Assembly (NCBI GenBank): GCA_031277165.1
Contig: JAISLT010000093.1
Coordinates: 1 to 48,017 of the forward strand
Direction: 5' to 3'
Source of the DNA: Spirochaetaceae bacterium
GTDB lineage: Bacteria; Spirochaetota; Spirochaetia; Treponematales; Breznakiellaceae
DNA: 48,017 nucleotides
Made by a program: the position numbers and the translations under genes. The notes beneath the pieces were generated by a model that saw only the letters and a program-made list of their open reading frames with translations, was not told the DNA's origin and searched no databases. This document shows positions 1 to 7,243 of the stretch, in pieces (position 1 is the stretch's first letter; each line of letters opens with the position of its first letter).

Positions 1-117
1 ATACTGAAGAAGCCTGGCACACTGAAAGTATTTATCCGAATGCCGGCCCGAGGACAGAAGAAAATGCCCCTCCAGCATGGCCCCCGATTCCCGTAAAAGT
101 TCCAGCGGCTCTTTCAT
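1..117 (-). CDS. pyrE: orotate phosphoribosyltransferase, N-terminal part
   Basis: PyrE converts orotate and PRPP to orotidine monophosphate in cytosolic pyrimidine synthesis. Only the first 39 codons lie in the window. The translation begins [19 protein letters not shown] and continues [20 protein letters not shown], which matches the conserved PyrE N-terminus (the GxLLxGHFxLSSGxHSxxYFQ block). The gene runs off the left edge, so the PRPP-binding motif cannot be checked. The ATG at 117 has no Shine-Dalgarno sequence but has a good promoter seven bases upstream, suggesting a leaderless message. It is transcribed away from mscS. Confidence 0.85.
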   Translation of the reverse strand, partial: MKEPLELLRESGAMLEGHFLLSSGRHSDKYFQCARLLQY

Positions 118-124
118 GGATTTG

Positions 125-153
125 AGTATACCAGGGAAGGGGAAATATCACAA
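125..153 (-). promoter_or_regulatory. sigma70-like promoter of pyrE
   Basis: On the minus strand, TTGTGA (148-153), a 17-base spacer and TATACT (125-130) precede the pyrE ATG by seven bases. The predicted start of transcription falls on or next to the A of ATG, so the mRNA would be leaderless. Prediction by eye only. Confidence 0.55.
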
Positions 154-254
154 GCTCTCCCCTAAGCTTACATTTTAAGATGAGACATTCCGGGGACCGC
201 CGTAAACGGCTAACCCTGACCCAGCAAATAATTCAAAACCCGGTTTTACGGTAT

Positions 255-282
255 ATGACAAAACCCCCTTTGGTATTATACT
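255..282 (+). promoter_or_regulatory. sigma70-like promoter of mscS
   Basis: ATGACA (255-260), a 16-base spacer and TATACT (277-282) lie just before the ATG at 293. Expected transcription start is about 289, giving a leader of only a few bases. An AGGGG stretch at 285-289 could otherwise serve as a ribosome site if transcription started further upstream. Confidence 0.5.
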
Positions 283-292
283 TAGGGGTAGT

Positions 293-1510
293 ATGAATTG
301 GTGGAAACGCCTAACGGCAATAATTTTAGGGGATGCCTCGAAATTCAGCCTAACCACGCGGTTTTCTATTGCGGCGGCCTTTGCCCTGATCCAGATTATC
401 CTCATTTGGCTTACGGTGCTTTTTCTCCGGTGGCTCCAAAAGCGGGTCGAAGTCCTGGTAAAAAAACATGTTCCTTCTTTGACTATTAAAAAACTGCGAA
501 TTTTGGAAACCTCCCAAATTCTGGATACCTGCTATTTTATTATCAAGATTTTTCGGTACGTGCTTATTTTTGTCCAGCTTTTTCTTATAATCCCATTGAT
601 ATTCAGCCTTTTTGCCCCAACCCAGGATCTTGCCGCCACCCTCTTTGGCTATATCCTTACTCCCCTAAAGCAAATAGCGCTGGGTTTTATCCAGTACATT
701 CCCAACCTTATCTCCATTATTATCTTTCTTGTAATTGCAAAATATGTAATCCGGTCCCTTAAATTTTTTGCTACCCGGATTGAAAGGGGAAAGCTTGTTC
801 TTCCGGGGTTCTATCCCGACTGGGCCCAGCCCACATTTAACATCCTCCGGGTCCTAATCTATACATTTACCGTGGCGATAATTTATCCGTACCTGCCCGG
901 ATCACATTCCCGAATCTTTCAGGCCGTATCGGTGTTTGTGGGGGTTATTTTTTCCCTTGGATCATCCTCGGCCATAAACAATTTAGTGGCGGGGGTGGTG
1001 CTTACGTACATGCGGCCCTTTAAGCTTGGGGATCGCATTCAGCTCCAGAATGTAACAGGTTTTGTGGTGGAAAAATCGCCCGTCATTATCCGGCTGCGGA
1101 CCCATAAAAACGAGTATGTCACGTTTCCCAACAGCATGGTCCTTACCTCCAGCATTATCAATTATCACACGTCCACGGAAGAACAGGGCCTTATTATTTA
1201 CGCCGAAATAACCTTCGGATACAGCACCCCCTGGGAAACCATACACCGGCTTCTTATTGATGCGGCCCTTAAAACAACCCATGTGCTCCGGGAACCGGCG
1301 CCCTTTGTACTCCAAACGGCCCTGGACGATTTTTATGCCCACTACCAGATCAATGCGTATATCCAGGAAATAAACCGGATACCGGCAATTTATTCGGAGT
1401 TATTTGCCAACATTCAGTGCTGCTTTAGGGAGGAAGGGCTTGACATGACCGCCGCCCATTTTAGAATCAACCTTCCCCCGGAGGCCCAGCGGGCTCCCGC
1501 CGGTCTCTAG
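293..1510 (+). CDS. MscS-family mechanosensitive ion channel
   Basis: Small-conductance mechanosensitive channel that releases osmolytes during hypo-osmotic shock in the inner membrane. The 405-residue protein has several membrane segments in residues 20-240 and the family hallmark: a pore helix region VGVIFSLGSSSAINNLVAG followed by the beta-domain start MRPFKLGDRIQL. It is longer than E. coli MscS (286 residues) by an N-terminal membrane extension, so it belongs to the intermediate-length branch. The stop codon TAG is part of the CTAG that opens the repeat element at 1507, so the original C-terminus may have been changed slightly by that insertion. It converges on the GH13 gene. Confidence 0.85.
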   Translation: MNWWKRLTAIILGDASKFSLTTRFSIAAAFALIQIILIWLTVLFLRWLQKRVEVLVKKHVPSLTIKKLRILETSQILDTCYFIIKIFRYVLIFVQLFLIIPLIFSLFAPTQDLAATLFGYILTPLKQIALGFIQYIPNLISIIIFLVIAKYVIRSLKFFATRIERGKLVLPGFYPDWAQPTFNILRVLIYTFTVAIIYPYLPGSHSRIFQAVSVFVGVIFSLGSSSAINNLVAGVVLTYMRPFKLGDRIQLQNVTGFVVEKSPVIIRLRTHKNEYVTFPNSMVLTSSIINYHTSTEEQGLIIYAEITFGYSTPWETIHRLLIDAALKTTHVLREPAPFVLQTALDDFYAHYQINAYIQEINRIPAIYSELFANIQCCFREEGLDMTAAHFRINLPPEAQRAPAGL

Positions 1511-1686
1511 CAGCTTGATTGGCTAAAAAGCATTTTTAAGAATTTTACCACAAAGGCGAAGTCGAACCGAAGGTTCGTTGGTGGTGTATATTCTTTTTCT
1601 CGTCTTTTTTCGCTTATCAGGTCATTTAGGGAACCTCTAAAAACTGAAGTTTTTAGAGGTTCCCTTTAGTGTAATCAACCTGCTAG
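1507..1686. repeat. CTAG-bounded palindromic element, family B copy 1
   Basis: A 180-base element begins CTAGCAGCTTGATTGGC and ends in the inverse of CTAGCAGGTTGATTACAC, giving imperfect terminal inverted repeats. Its interior (about 1548-1618, starting ACCACAAAGGCGAAGTCGAA) recurs at 6614-6684 in the second copy. The left CTAG supplies the mscS stop and the right CTAG supplies, on the other strand, the stop of the GH13 gene. A hairpin element (1629-1664) is nested inside. No coding capacity is seen. Confidence 0.75.
1629..1664. repeat. perfect 17-bp-arm hairpin nested in family B copy 1
   Basis: Arms GGGAACCTCTAAAAACT (1629-1645) and its exact inverse (1648-1664) are separated by two bases. 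The hairpin is flanked on both sides by TTTA (1625-1628 and 1665-1668), while the other copy of the host repeat (7131-7141) has a single TTTA at this point. That is the pattern of an insertion with a 4-base target duplication. Lying between convergent genes it may also work as a bidirectional terminator, although no long T run follows. Confidence 0.8.
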
Positions 1687-4600
1687 GGTTCCGCCGGTGC
1701 TGTTTTACCCGGTTTCTTTACCGCGGGGCTAAGGGCTTCGATAAATTTGATTAAATCGTAACCGGACTTTGTTTCTGCCCTTTGCAGTTCCCCGCGGATC
1801 CTTTTAACAAGGGAAAAATCACCGCTTTCGATGGCGGCAAAGACGGATCCGTATTGCAGGACCCGTTCAAAGGATTCCTTGTTAAACCAGGTGGTATCGT
1901 CAAATACGTTTATTCCCAGGACACGGCGAAAGTCCCCGGCATCGTAATTATCCAGGATAATCCCCCGGGCCAGGGCCTTGGGAGATTTAGCTTTGACCGC
2001 AGAGACATTCGGAGCGGTCCCCGGTACACGGCCAAGGACCGCCTTCATTATCTCTACCCCGTTCCGGGCGGCGGGGAAATCCACCCCCAGGGCCCCCAGG
2101 TTTTCGCAGAGTTTCCGGTCCAGCTGCCAGTGACTTGCCAGAGAAACGGCCTCCGCCCCCGGGGCTTCTCCGCCGATAACCAGCCTCAGCAGGGACAGGA
2201 TTCCATAGGCATAGGCCAGGGCCGCCAGGGTACTGTCCAGCAGAGATTGTACGGGGACATCCGTATCCTCAAATTCTCCGGGGATCTTTAGTATCCTTTC
2301 AAGGTACAGCGCAAAGTGATCCCAGACCTCTTCAGGATCCGGCTGTTTCTCCCGGGGGCTGGTTCCGGGTTTTTGGGACCGCGGGGCCGTTTTTTCCTCT
2401 GGGGTTTTCTCTCCCGCCGGGGCCGGCGGTTCCGCGGAGATCTGCCCCCGGATCCAGGGCTCATAGACACCGGCGCCGCCGATAAATTTCCGGGCGGTTT
2501 CAACAAAGGCCGTTATCCGGGGTTTTAACAATTCCGGTTCAACCACGGGTTTAATAATTTCCTTAAACCGGTAATAGAGTTCCCCCAGAATAATGTCCAT
2601 CTTAGCGGCCCCTATGTCGGGAACTCCCCGGCCGTTTAAATCATGGTTCAGCCGGGCCCACCAGCCCCGCTCGTCGTCCTGTACTTCGTGGATTTCCAAA
2701 AACACCTGGGCTTCGTATCCCTTAAGGGCGGCAAAAAGCCCCCGTTCGGCCATGTCCTTTGACGAGCGGATAAACCATAGCCCTGCCCGTTGTTCCCGCA
2801 TCAAGACAAAGCGGCCTTCTTCGCCGTAAAGGCCCAGGGCGGAACAAAGGCTGTCCCGGCGGTAACTGCCGTCTTTTTGGGGTATGGCCGAAGCTCCGTC
2901 CCTAACCCACCCTGCGGTTTGGTGGTAACTGTTGTTGTAAAGGATCAGGGCCCCCTCTCCCTCGAACCGGTTGGAATAGGCGAATACATTTTCATTCAAG
3001 GAATCACCGGCAAAAAAATCGTAGAGACAGAAACCGGTACTGCCGGAAAAAAGGTAGCGTTTTTTCATCAGGGGAAAGATCTCCCCTTCGTGGCGGTCCA
3101 CCAGATACTGATCGGGCTTTTCATCCCGGTAGGACCGGCGGTATTCCATGCCGTATTTTTCTTCAAACCCCTCAATTTGGCCGTGGCCGAACATGGGGAG
3201 CCCCGGCATGGTTACAAGGAGGGTACAGATGCCAAAGTACTTGTCCCCCCTGCCGAACTGGGCCGCCGCGGTTTCTTCGTCGGGGTTGTTCATAAAATTC
3301 ACAAACCGTTTAAGGATCTCCGGATCAAATTCCAGGGTGTTTTTAATGGTGGCCCGGTACTTGGCGTTTTCTTCGTTCTTAAGCATGTTCATAAAGGCTG
3401 AATTGTAAACCCGGTGCATCCCCAGGGTACGGACAAAATATCCCTCCATCATCCAAAAGGCTTCCGCCAGGAGCAGGGTGTGGGGGGCCTCGGCGGCGCA
3501 GCGATCCACCACTTCCCGCCAAAATTCGTTGGGTATGCGGCGGTTAAATTCACCGGTACTTAGGGCATGTTCTGCCCGGCTGGCTATGTCGCCGCCCTGC
3601 CCCGGTTCGGGGTACCAAAGCCGCTGTATGTGGCGCTTTGCCAGGGTCATGGCGGCGTCAAAGCGGACAATGGGAAACTGCTGGCATACCCCCACGATGG
3701 TTTTGATTACCGCTTCCCGGGCTTCGGGATTAAGAAAGTCAATTTGGGCGGTGTCGTTCCAGGGCATGGAGGTGCCGTCGTTGCCGTGGTAAATGTACCG
3801 GACTTCCCCGGTACGGTTGTCGATGCGCTTGAATACCACCGCCGCATCGGTCCTGGTAAAGTAATGTTCTTCAATTTGAACCGTTATATCGTCCCGGCCG
3901 GAAAGGTTGCCGCAGTTAAAGTTGTATCCCGGGAAGGGCGCATAGGGAAGCTGCAGAAAGCGGTCCGGATGTTCCACTATCCAGCGGCTGTCAATGCCCG
4001 TGTGGTTAGGGACCATATCGGAACCAAGCCTAATTCCCCGGTGGAAGCACCGTTCCCTCAGCTTGCCCAGGGCGCCCCAGCCCCCCAGCTCGCCGGCAAT
4101 ATCATAGTCGTAGAGGCTGTAGGCGCTGGCGGCGGCTTCGGGGTTGCCGGTCCACTGTTTAATGGTCTTGGAGGCATTGCTCCGTTCCCAGACGCCGATA
4201 AGCCAGAGTCCGGTAAATCCCCGGCGGGCCAGTTCGTCCAGCTCTTCATCGGGGATCTGATCCAGCCGGGTAATTTCCCGGTGGTATTTTTGGGAAAGCT
4301 GAAAGAGCCACACCAGGGTGCTTTTTGCAATAAGGACGGTCCTGGGCATCCATTCCTGATCCGGGCTAAACCGTTCATATTCGTTTTCCAGATTGCCGTA
4401 GGTGTAGGCTTCGCTGGGACCGGGGCCAAAGAATGCCGGTTTTTCTTCTTCTTTGATAATGTCCAGACCCACAAGAAGCCGGGCCATGTACTTTCCCAGC
4501 AAAAGGCCCCAGTGCTTCCGCATAAATTCAAGCTGCCCCAGCAGGGAATCGGGAGAGGCCAGCGCAGGGGCCCGCAGAAGATCCCACAGGCTTTGGCCGT

Positions 4601-5249
4601 CGGGGCCAAAGGGGGGAAGTTCCGCAAAAAAATTCTGCAGTTCTTCGATTGCCGCGGGGTATACCGTTTCCCGGGCCAGATCCGTATCGTGGAACATAAA
4701 TAAAAAATTCTTAAACGCGGGGTTAAGATTTGCCAGCGCCAGCAGGAGCAGCTCTTCCAGGGAAAGGGCTTTGCAGCTTTCGCCCCCCTCACTGGATTCA
4801 AGGTATGTTTCTACGGAACTCTGCCCCGCATACACCACCTGGGGGGGGAATTGGCCCGCGAACCTTTTAAACAGATCCCCCATACGGCCCGGCCCCAGCC
4901 TGTTTTCCAGCCGGGAAAGGGCCTGCTCGAACACGTCGTTTTGAACCTGCTCCCGGTACAGGGCCACCATATAGTGGAGGATCTCGTCAATAAGCCCCAT
5001 GGCATTAAGTTCCCCCGCCTTAAGCCGCCGGGAAGGTTCCAGGGATCCGTTAAGTTTTGCCGTAAAAGCCCGCACCTGCCGCAGGTCCGCTAAAATGACA
5101 TTTCCCGTAAGGGAAAAAAGGGCCGCTTCCAGTCCATGCTTTTCCCGCACTTCCCGGCGGATGTGAAATTCCATTACTGCCCGGCGGGCGGCGGCCCAGC
5201 CGGAACTGTCCTGTTCAAACTGTGCAAGGCCAATTGTTATTTTTCTCAT
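1683..5249 (-). CDS. large alpha-amylase family (GH13) enzyme
   Basis: Predicted retaining alpha-glucan hydrolase or transferase of 1188 residues, probably cytosolic because no signal peptide is seen. The catalytic barrel is central: region I DMVPNH (residues 411-416), nucleophile Asp531 in IVRFDAAM, acid/base Glu596 in LLAEAFW, and region IV FMNNPDE with Asp657. The usual region IV is NHD; here His is replaced by Pro. About 330 residues before the barrel and 450 after it match nothing I recognise; the C-terminal part has a Pro/Lys-rich linker. The start at 5249 is preferred over an ATG at 5330 because GAGAG lies before it and the extra 27 codons look non-coding. Substrate not inferable; glycogen or maltodextrin is a guess. 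Confidence 0.8.
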   Translation of the reverse strand: MRKITIGLAQFEQDSSGWAAARRAVMEFHIRREVREKHGLEAALFSLTGNVILADLRQVRAFTAKLNGSLEPSRRLKAGELNAMGLIDEILHYMVALYREQVQNDVFEQALSRLENRLGPGRMGDLFKRFAGQFPPQVVYAGQSSVETYLESSEGGESCKALSLEELLLLALANLNPAFKNFLFMFHDTDLARETVYPAAIEELQNFFAELPPFGPDGQSLWDLLRAPALASPDSLLGQLEFMRKHWGLLLGKYMARLLVGLDIIKEEEKPAFFGPGPSEAYTYGNLENEYERFSPDQEWMPRTVLIAKSTLVWLFQLSQKYHREITRLDQIPDEELDELARRGFTGLWLIGVWERSNASKTIKQWTGNPEAAASAYSLYDYDIAGELGGWGALGKLRERCFHRGIRLGSDMVPNHTGIDSRWIVEHPDRFLQLPYAPFPGYNFNCGNLSGRDDITVQIEEHYFTRTDAAVVFKRIDNRTGEVRYIYHGNDGTSMPWNDTAQIDFLNPEAREAVIKTIVGVCQQFPIVRFDAAMTLAKRHIQRLWYPEPGQGGDIASRAEHALSTGEFNRRIPNEFWREVVDRCAAEAPHTLLLAEAFWMMEGYFVRTLGMHRVYNSAFMNMLKNEENAKYRATIKNTLEFDPEILKRFVNFMNNPDEETAAAQFGRGDKYFGICTLLVTMPGLPMFGHGQIEGFEEKYGMEYRRSYRDEKPDQYLVDRHEGEIFPLMKKRYLFSGSTGFCLYDFFAGDSLNENVFAYSNRFEGEGALILYNNSYHQTAGWVRDGASAIPQKDGSYRRDSLCSALGLYGEEGRFVLMREQRAGLWFIRSSKDMAERGLFAALKGYEAQVFLEIHEVQDDERGWWARLNHDLNGRGVPDIGAAKMDIILGELYYRFKEIIKPVVEPELLKPRITAFVETARKFIGGAGVYEPWIRGQISAEPPAPAGEKTPEEKTAPRSQKPGTSPREKQPDPEEVWDHFALYLERILKIPGEFEDTDVPVQSLLDSTLAALAYAYGILSLLRLVIGGEAPGAEAVSLASHWQLDRKLCENLGALGVDFPAARNGVEIMKAVLGRVPGTAPNVSAVKAKSPKALARGIILDNYDAGDFRRVLGINVFDDTTWFNKESFERVLQYGSVFAAIESGDFSLVKRIRGELQRAETKSGYDLIKFIEALSPAVKKPGKTAPAEP

Positions 5250-5339
5250 GGGTCTCTCAATTTTAATACGAAAAATCCGGCTTGTACAGAAAAATAAGGG
5301 GAATCGGCGCAATTTTCCCCCCGAATTCATTTTTTAAGC

Positions 5340-5374
5340 GGTTGTTGTTCATAAAATGAAGGTTTTGAACAACC
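5340..5374. repeat. imperfect hairpin repeat, family C
   Basis: Arms GGTTGTTGTTCATAAAA and GTTTTGAACAACC fold around a central TGAAG. The layout (paired A/T-rich arms around GAAG) resembles the hairpins at 1629 and 45110. It sits between the end of apbE and the start of the GH13 gene, both on the minus strand, so it lies in the intergenic part of a possible transcript. Confidence 0.5.
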
Positions 5375-5392
5375 CTATTGAAAATACCGGGA

Positions 5393-6448
5393 CTACGGGG
5401 TTGTTTCAACACGGAAGGTTTCGTCCATCAGCGTAAAGGTGTCCAGGGCGCCGGCGCTGCCCCGGAGGGTTTTGTCGGCAAAAATAAATATGGCCTTTGC
5501 CCCGGCAGATTCCGCCAGGGCGCAGCCCCTTTCGTACCCCAGGGCAAAGCAGGCGGTGGAAAGGGCGTCGGCGTCCATGGACGATTTTGCCAGAATCGTG
5601 ACAGATAGAAGGCCGTTGTCCACGGGGTATCCCGGTTTGTCCCCATCCTCCCCGGTTCCAAGGGAAAAGATGTGATGGTACCGCGTACCGTCTTCTCCCA
5701 TAAAAAACCGCTCGTATATGCCGGAGGTAACCACCGAAGCGCTGGAGGTTTCCAGAATACCCACGTAAGTTCCCCGGCTGTCCAGGGGGTTTTGGACGCC
5801 GATACGCCAGGGGGTATTGTCTTTTTTACCACCCCAGACATAGATATTCCCCCCCAGATCGATCAGGGCCCGGGGAACCTTTGCCCTCCGAAGAATCGCC
5901 GTCAGTTCATCCGCCGCATAGCCCTTGGCAATGCCCCCCGCATCCACCGCCATCCCCGGCCGGCGGAGAAGGGCCGTCCCGTCCGCCCGAAGTTCCAGGT
6001 CCCGCCAATGGATCAGATCCAGGGCTTCCTGAATTTCTTCCGCCGGAGGAACCCGGGGGTTTTCTGTACCTATGCCCCAGAGCTTTACCAGGGGTCCCAC
6101 GGTGGGATCAAAGGCGCCGCCGGATGCTTCGGCAAAGAAAAGGGCCCGGTCCAGTACGGTCCTAAGCTCCGGGGAAATGGCGGCGGCTTCTAAACCGGCG
6201 CTGCGGTTCAGGGTGGAAAGTTCCGAATCGGATCTGTTGACGCTTAACATACGATCCAGTTCGGCAAGCCGGGAAAAAAGCCGGTCGTACAGTTTGGGAT
6301 CTGCGCTTTCATACAGATCGATGCGGCAAAAGGTACCCAGAACAAATTCCACCCGGGGAGCGGTATCTCCGCCCGTACAGCCCAGGGACAGGAGGGAAAG
6401 CGCCATAAGCAGAAGTTTTCTTATACCCACTGTTTTGCAAAGTACCAT
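5393..6448 (-). CDS. apbE: FAD:protein FMN transferase (ApbE/Ftp lipoprotein)
   Basis: ApbE moves FMN from FAD onto Thr residues of target flavoproteins such as Rnf/Nqr subunits outside the inner membrane; spirochaete homologues (Ftp) also act on FAD in the periplasm. The 351-residue protein has a lipoprotein signal with lipobox LSLGC near residue 24, the flavin-binding block DAGGIAKGYAADEL, DLGGNIYVWGG, and the metal-binding end block SSMDADALSTACFALG. Length is normal for the family. The ATG at 6448 lacks a clear ribosome site; an internal ATG just before the hydrophobic stretch is an alternative. A CTAG repeat lies 43 bases upstream. Confidence 0.9.
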   Translation of the reverse strand: MVLCKTVGIRKLLLMALSLLSLGCTGGDTAPRVEFVLGTFCRIDLYESADPKLYDRLFSRLAELDRMLSVNRSDSELSTLNRSAGLEAAAISPELRTVLDRALFFAEASGGAFDPTVGPLVKLWGIGTENPRVPPAEEIQEALDLIHWRDLELRADGTALLRRPGMAVDAGGIAKGYAADELTAILRRAKVPRALIDLGGNIYVWGGKKDNTPWRIGVQNPLDSRGTYVGILETSSASVVTSGIYERFFMGEDGTRYHHIFSLGTGEDGDKPGYPVDNGLLSVTILAKSSMDADALSTACFALGYERGCALAESAGAKAIFIFADKTLRGSAGALDTFTLMDETFRVETTP

Positions 6449-6490
6449 ATTTTTACGGTCCGGGCAAGACGATGGGATTTTTGCCCTTCC

Positions 6491-6555
6491 CTAGGAGCCT
6501 GTGGCACTTCGTGGATTTTTATACCTTTTGTGCGCGAAGCGCAACAAACTGCTAG
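6491..6555. repeat. CTAG-bounded palindromic element, family A copy 1
   Basis: A 65-base element opens CTAGGAGCCTGTGGCAC and closes GCGCAACAAACTGCTAG, which is its inverse with mostly transition differences. A second inverted pair (GCGCGAAGCGC) is inside. Its right CTAG (6552-6555) is also the left CTAG of the family B copy that follows. Confidence 0.7.
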
Positions 6556-6870
6556 TACCTTGATTGGACTAAAAATACTGATATGAGCAATTACAAAAGG
6601 GAAAGAGAAATTAACCACAAAGGCGAAGTCGAACCGAACCTTCGTTTTTGGTGGTTTATATTCTTATTCCCGCCTTTTTCGCTTATCGTTCCGGCTGTTT
6701 ACGACGGTTTGGCGGGCCGGATAAGGGCTTTGCGCAGCAAAGACCAGGGCCGTCAAACTGTGCCGGAACAGCGGCGTGGGAATGGAGCGCAGCGTAACGA
6801 CCTAGCCGTTGCGGAGGCCGAGCCGCCTACCGGCCCGGTTTGTCCGGCAGGACAAAAAAGCACATCCAGT

Positions 6871-7129
6871 CCTGTTATGCGAAGTACCGCCGTACACTAT
6901 TTTCTATTTTATTTTTCCGTTTTGAGTAATAACAACCGGATTGTTCTTTTCTTCAATCTGTTTCAAAACATCAGCCGTATGGGCCTTTACATAGGAAATT
7001 GGTTTAATATCTTTGACTAAATTTATCATATTTTACCATCTTATTTTATACGATACTGTATTTTGATTGGTTTATCAATATTTTATGCTAAATTTTGTTA
7101 AAATTTTAGGCGGTATTTCGCATAACAGG
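6871..7129. mobile_element. AT-rich cassette with 21-base inverted repeats
   Basis: CCTGTTATGCGAAGTACC (start of the left repeat, 6871-6891) is inverted at 7109-7129 with one mismatch over 21 bases. The interior is far richer in A and T than the flanking genes and carries a short Phd/YefM-like reading frame on the minus strand. No transposase is present, so it would be a non-autonomous element if mobile. No clear target duplication is visible at its borders. Confidence 0.65.
6904..7029 (-). pseudogene. truncated Phd/YefM-type antitoxin
   Basis: Forty-one codons beginning MINLVKDIKPISYVKAHTAD and containing VLKQIEEKNNPVVITQNGK match the N-terminal DNA-binding half of Phd/YefM antitoxins (PxSxLKAxxxEVLKQ...PVVITQNG). 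Full family members run to 80-90 residues and end in a toxin-binding tail; here TAG follows QNGKIK, so the toxin-binding half is missing. No RelE/ParE/Doc-like toxin is found nearby. It may be a remnant, or a DNA-binding solo antitoxin carried by the inverted-repeat cassette around it. Confidence 0.7.
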
Positions 7130-7150
7130 TCATTTAGTGTAATCAACCTA

Positions 7151-7214
7151 CTAGCAGCCTGTGGCGCTTGTGGATTTTCCGGGGTTTTACGCACGAAGGG
7201 CGACAAAGTCCTAG
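7151..7214. repeat. CTAG-bounded palindromic element, family A copy 2
   Basis: Opens CTAGCAGCCTGTGGCGC and closes GGGCGACAAAGTCCTAG, an inverse copy with a few differences. It shares its left CTAG with the end of family B copy 2, so three elements lie head to tail from 6491 to 7214, joined at single CTAG sites. Confidence 0.65.
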
Positions 7215-7243
7215 GGTTTGTACAGGCCGGACAATGGGCCCGG

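Larger units (their letters stand above)
6552..7154. repeat. composite element, family B copy 2 with insertions
   Basis: Left end CTAGTACCTTGATTGG and right end inverse of CTAGTAGGTTGATTACAC match family B copy 1 at 1507-1686. The shared interior (6614-6684) is followed by about 440 bases absent from copy 1: a structured GC-rich part (6685-6870, with inverted GTTCCGGC/GCCGGAAC at 6685 and 6761) and an AT-rich cassette (6871-7129). The shared right end AGGTCATTTA resumes at 7127. This stretch holds no intact gene apart from the antitoxin remnant. Confidence 0.7.

Noticed and set aside
3567..4703. 378-codon plus-strand frame inside the GH13 gene
   Set aside because: Antisense to the catalytic barrel with all GH13 motifs; typical GC-rich shadow frame.
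6685..6870. Possible structured RNA gene in the GC-rich part of the repeat cluster
   Set aside because: Inverted pairs are present (GTTCCGGC/GCCGGAAC, CTTTGCGCAGCAAAG) but there is no promoter or known RNA signature; treated as part of a mobile repeat.
6583..7020. 145-codon plus-strand reading frame across the repeat cluster
   Set aside because: It runs through two repeat elements and the antitoxin remnant antisense; composition is low-complexity and nothing in it resembles a protein family.
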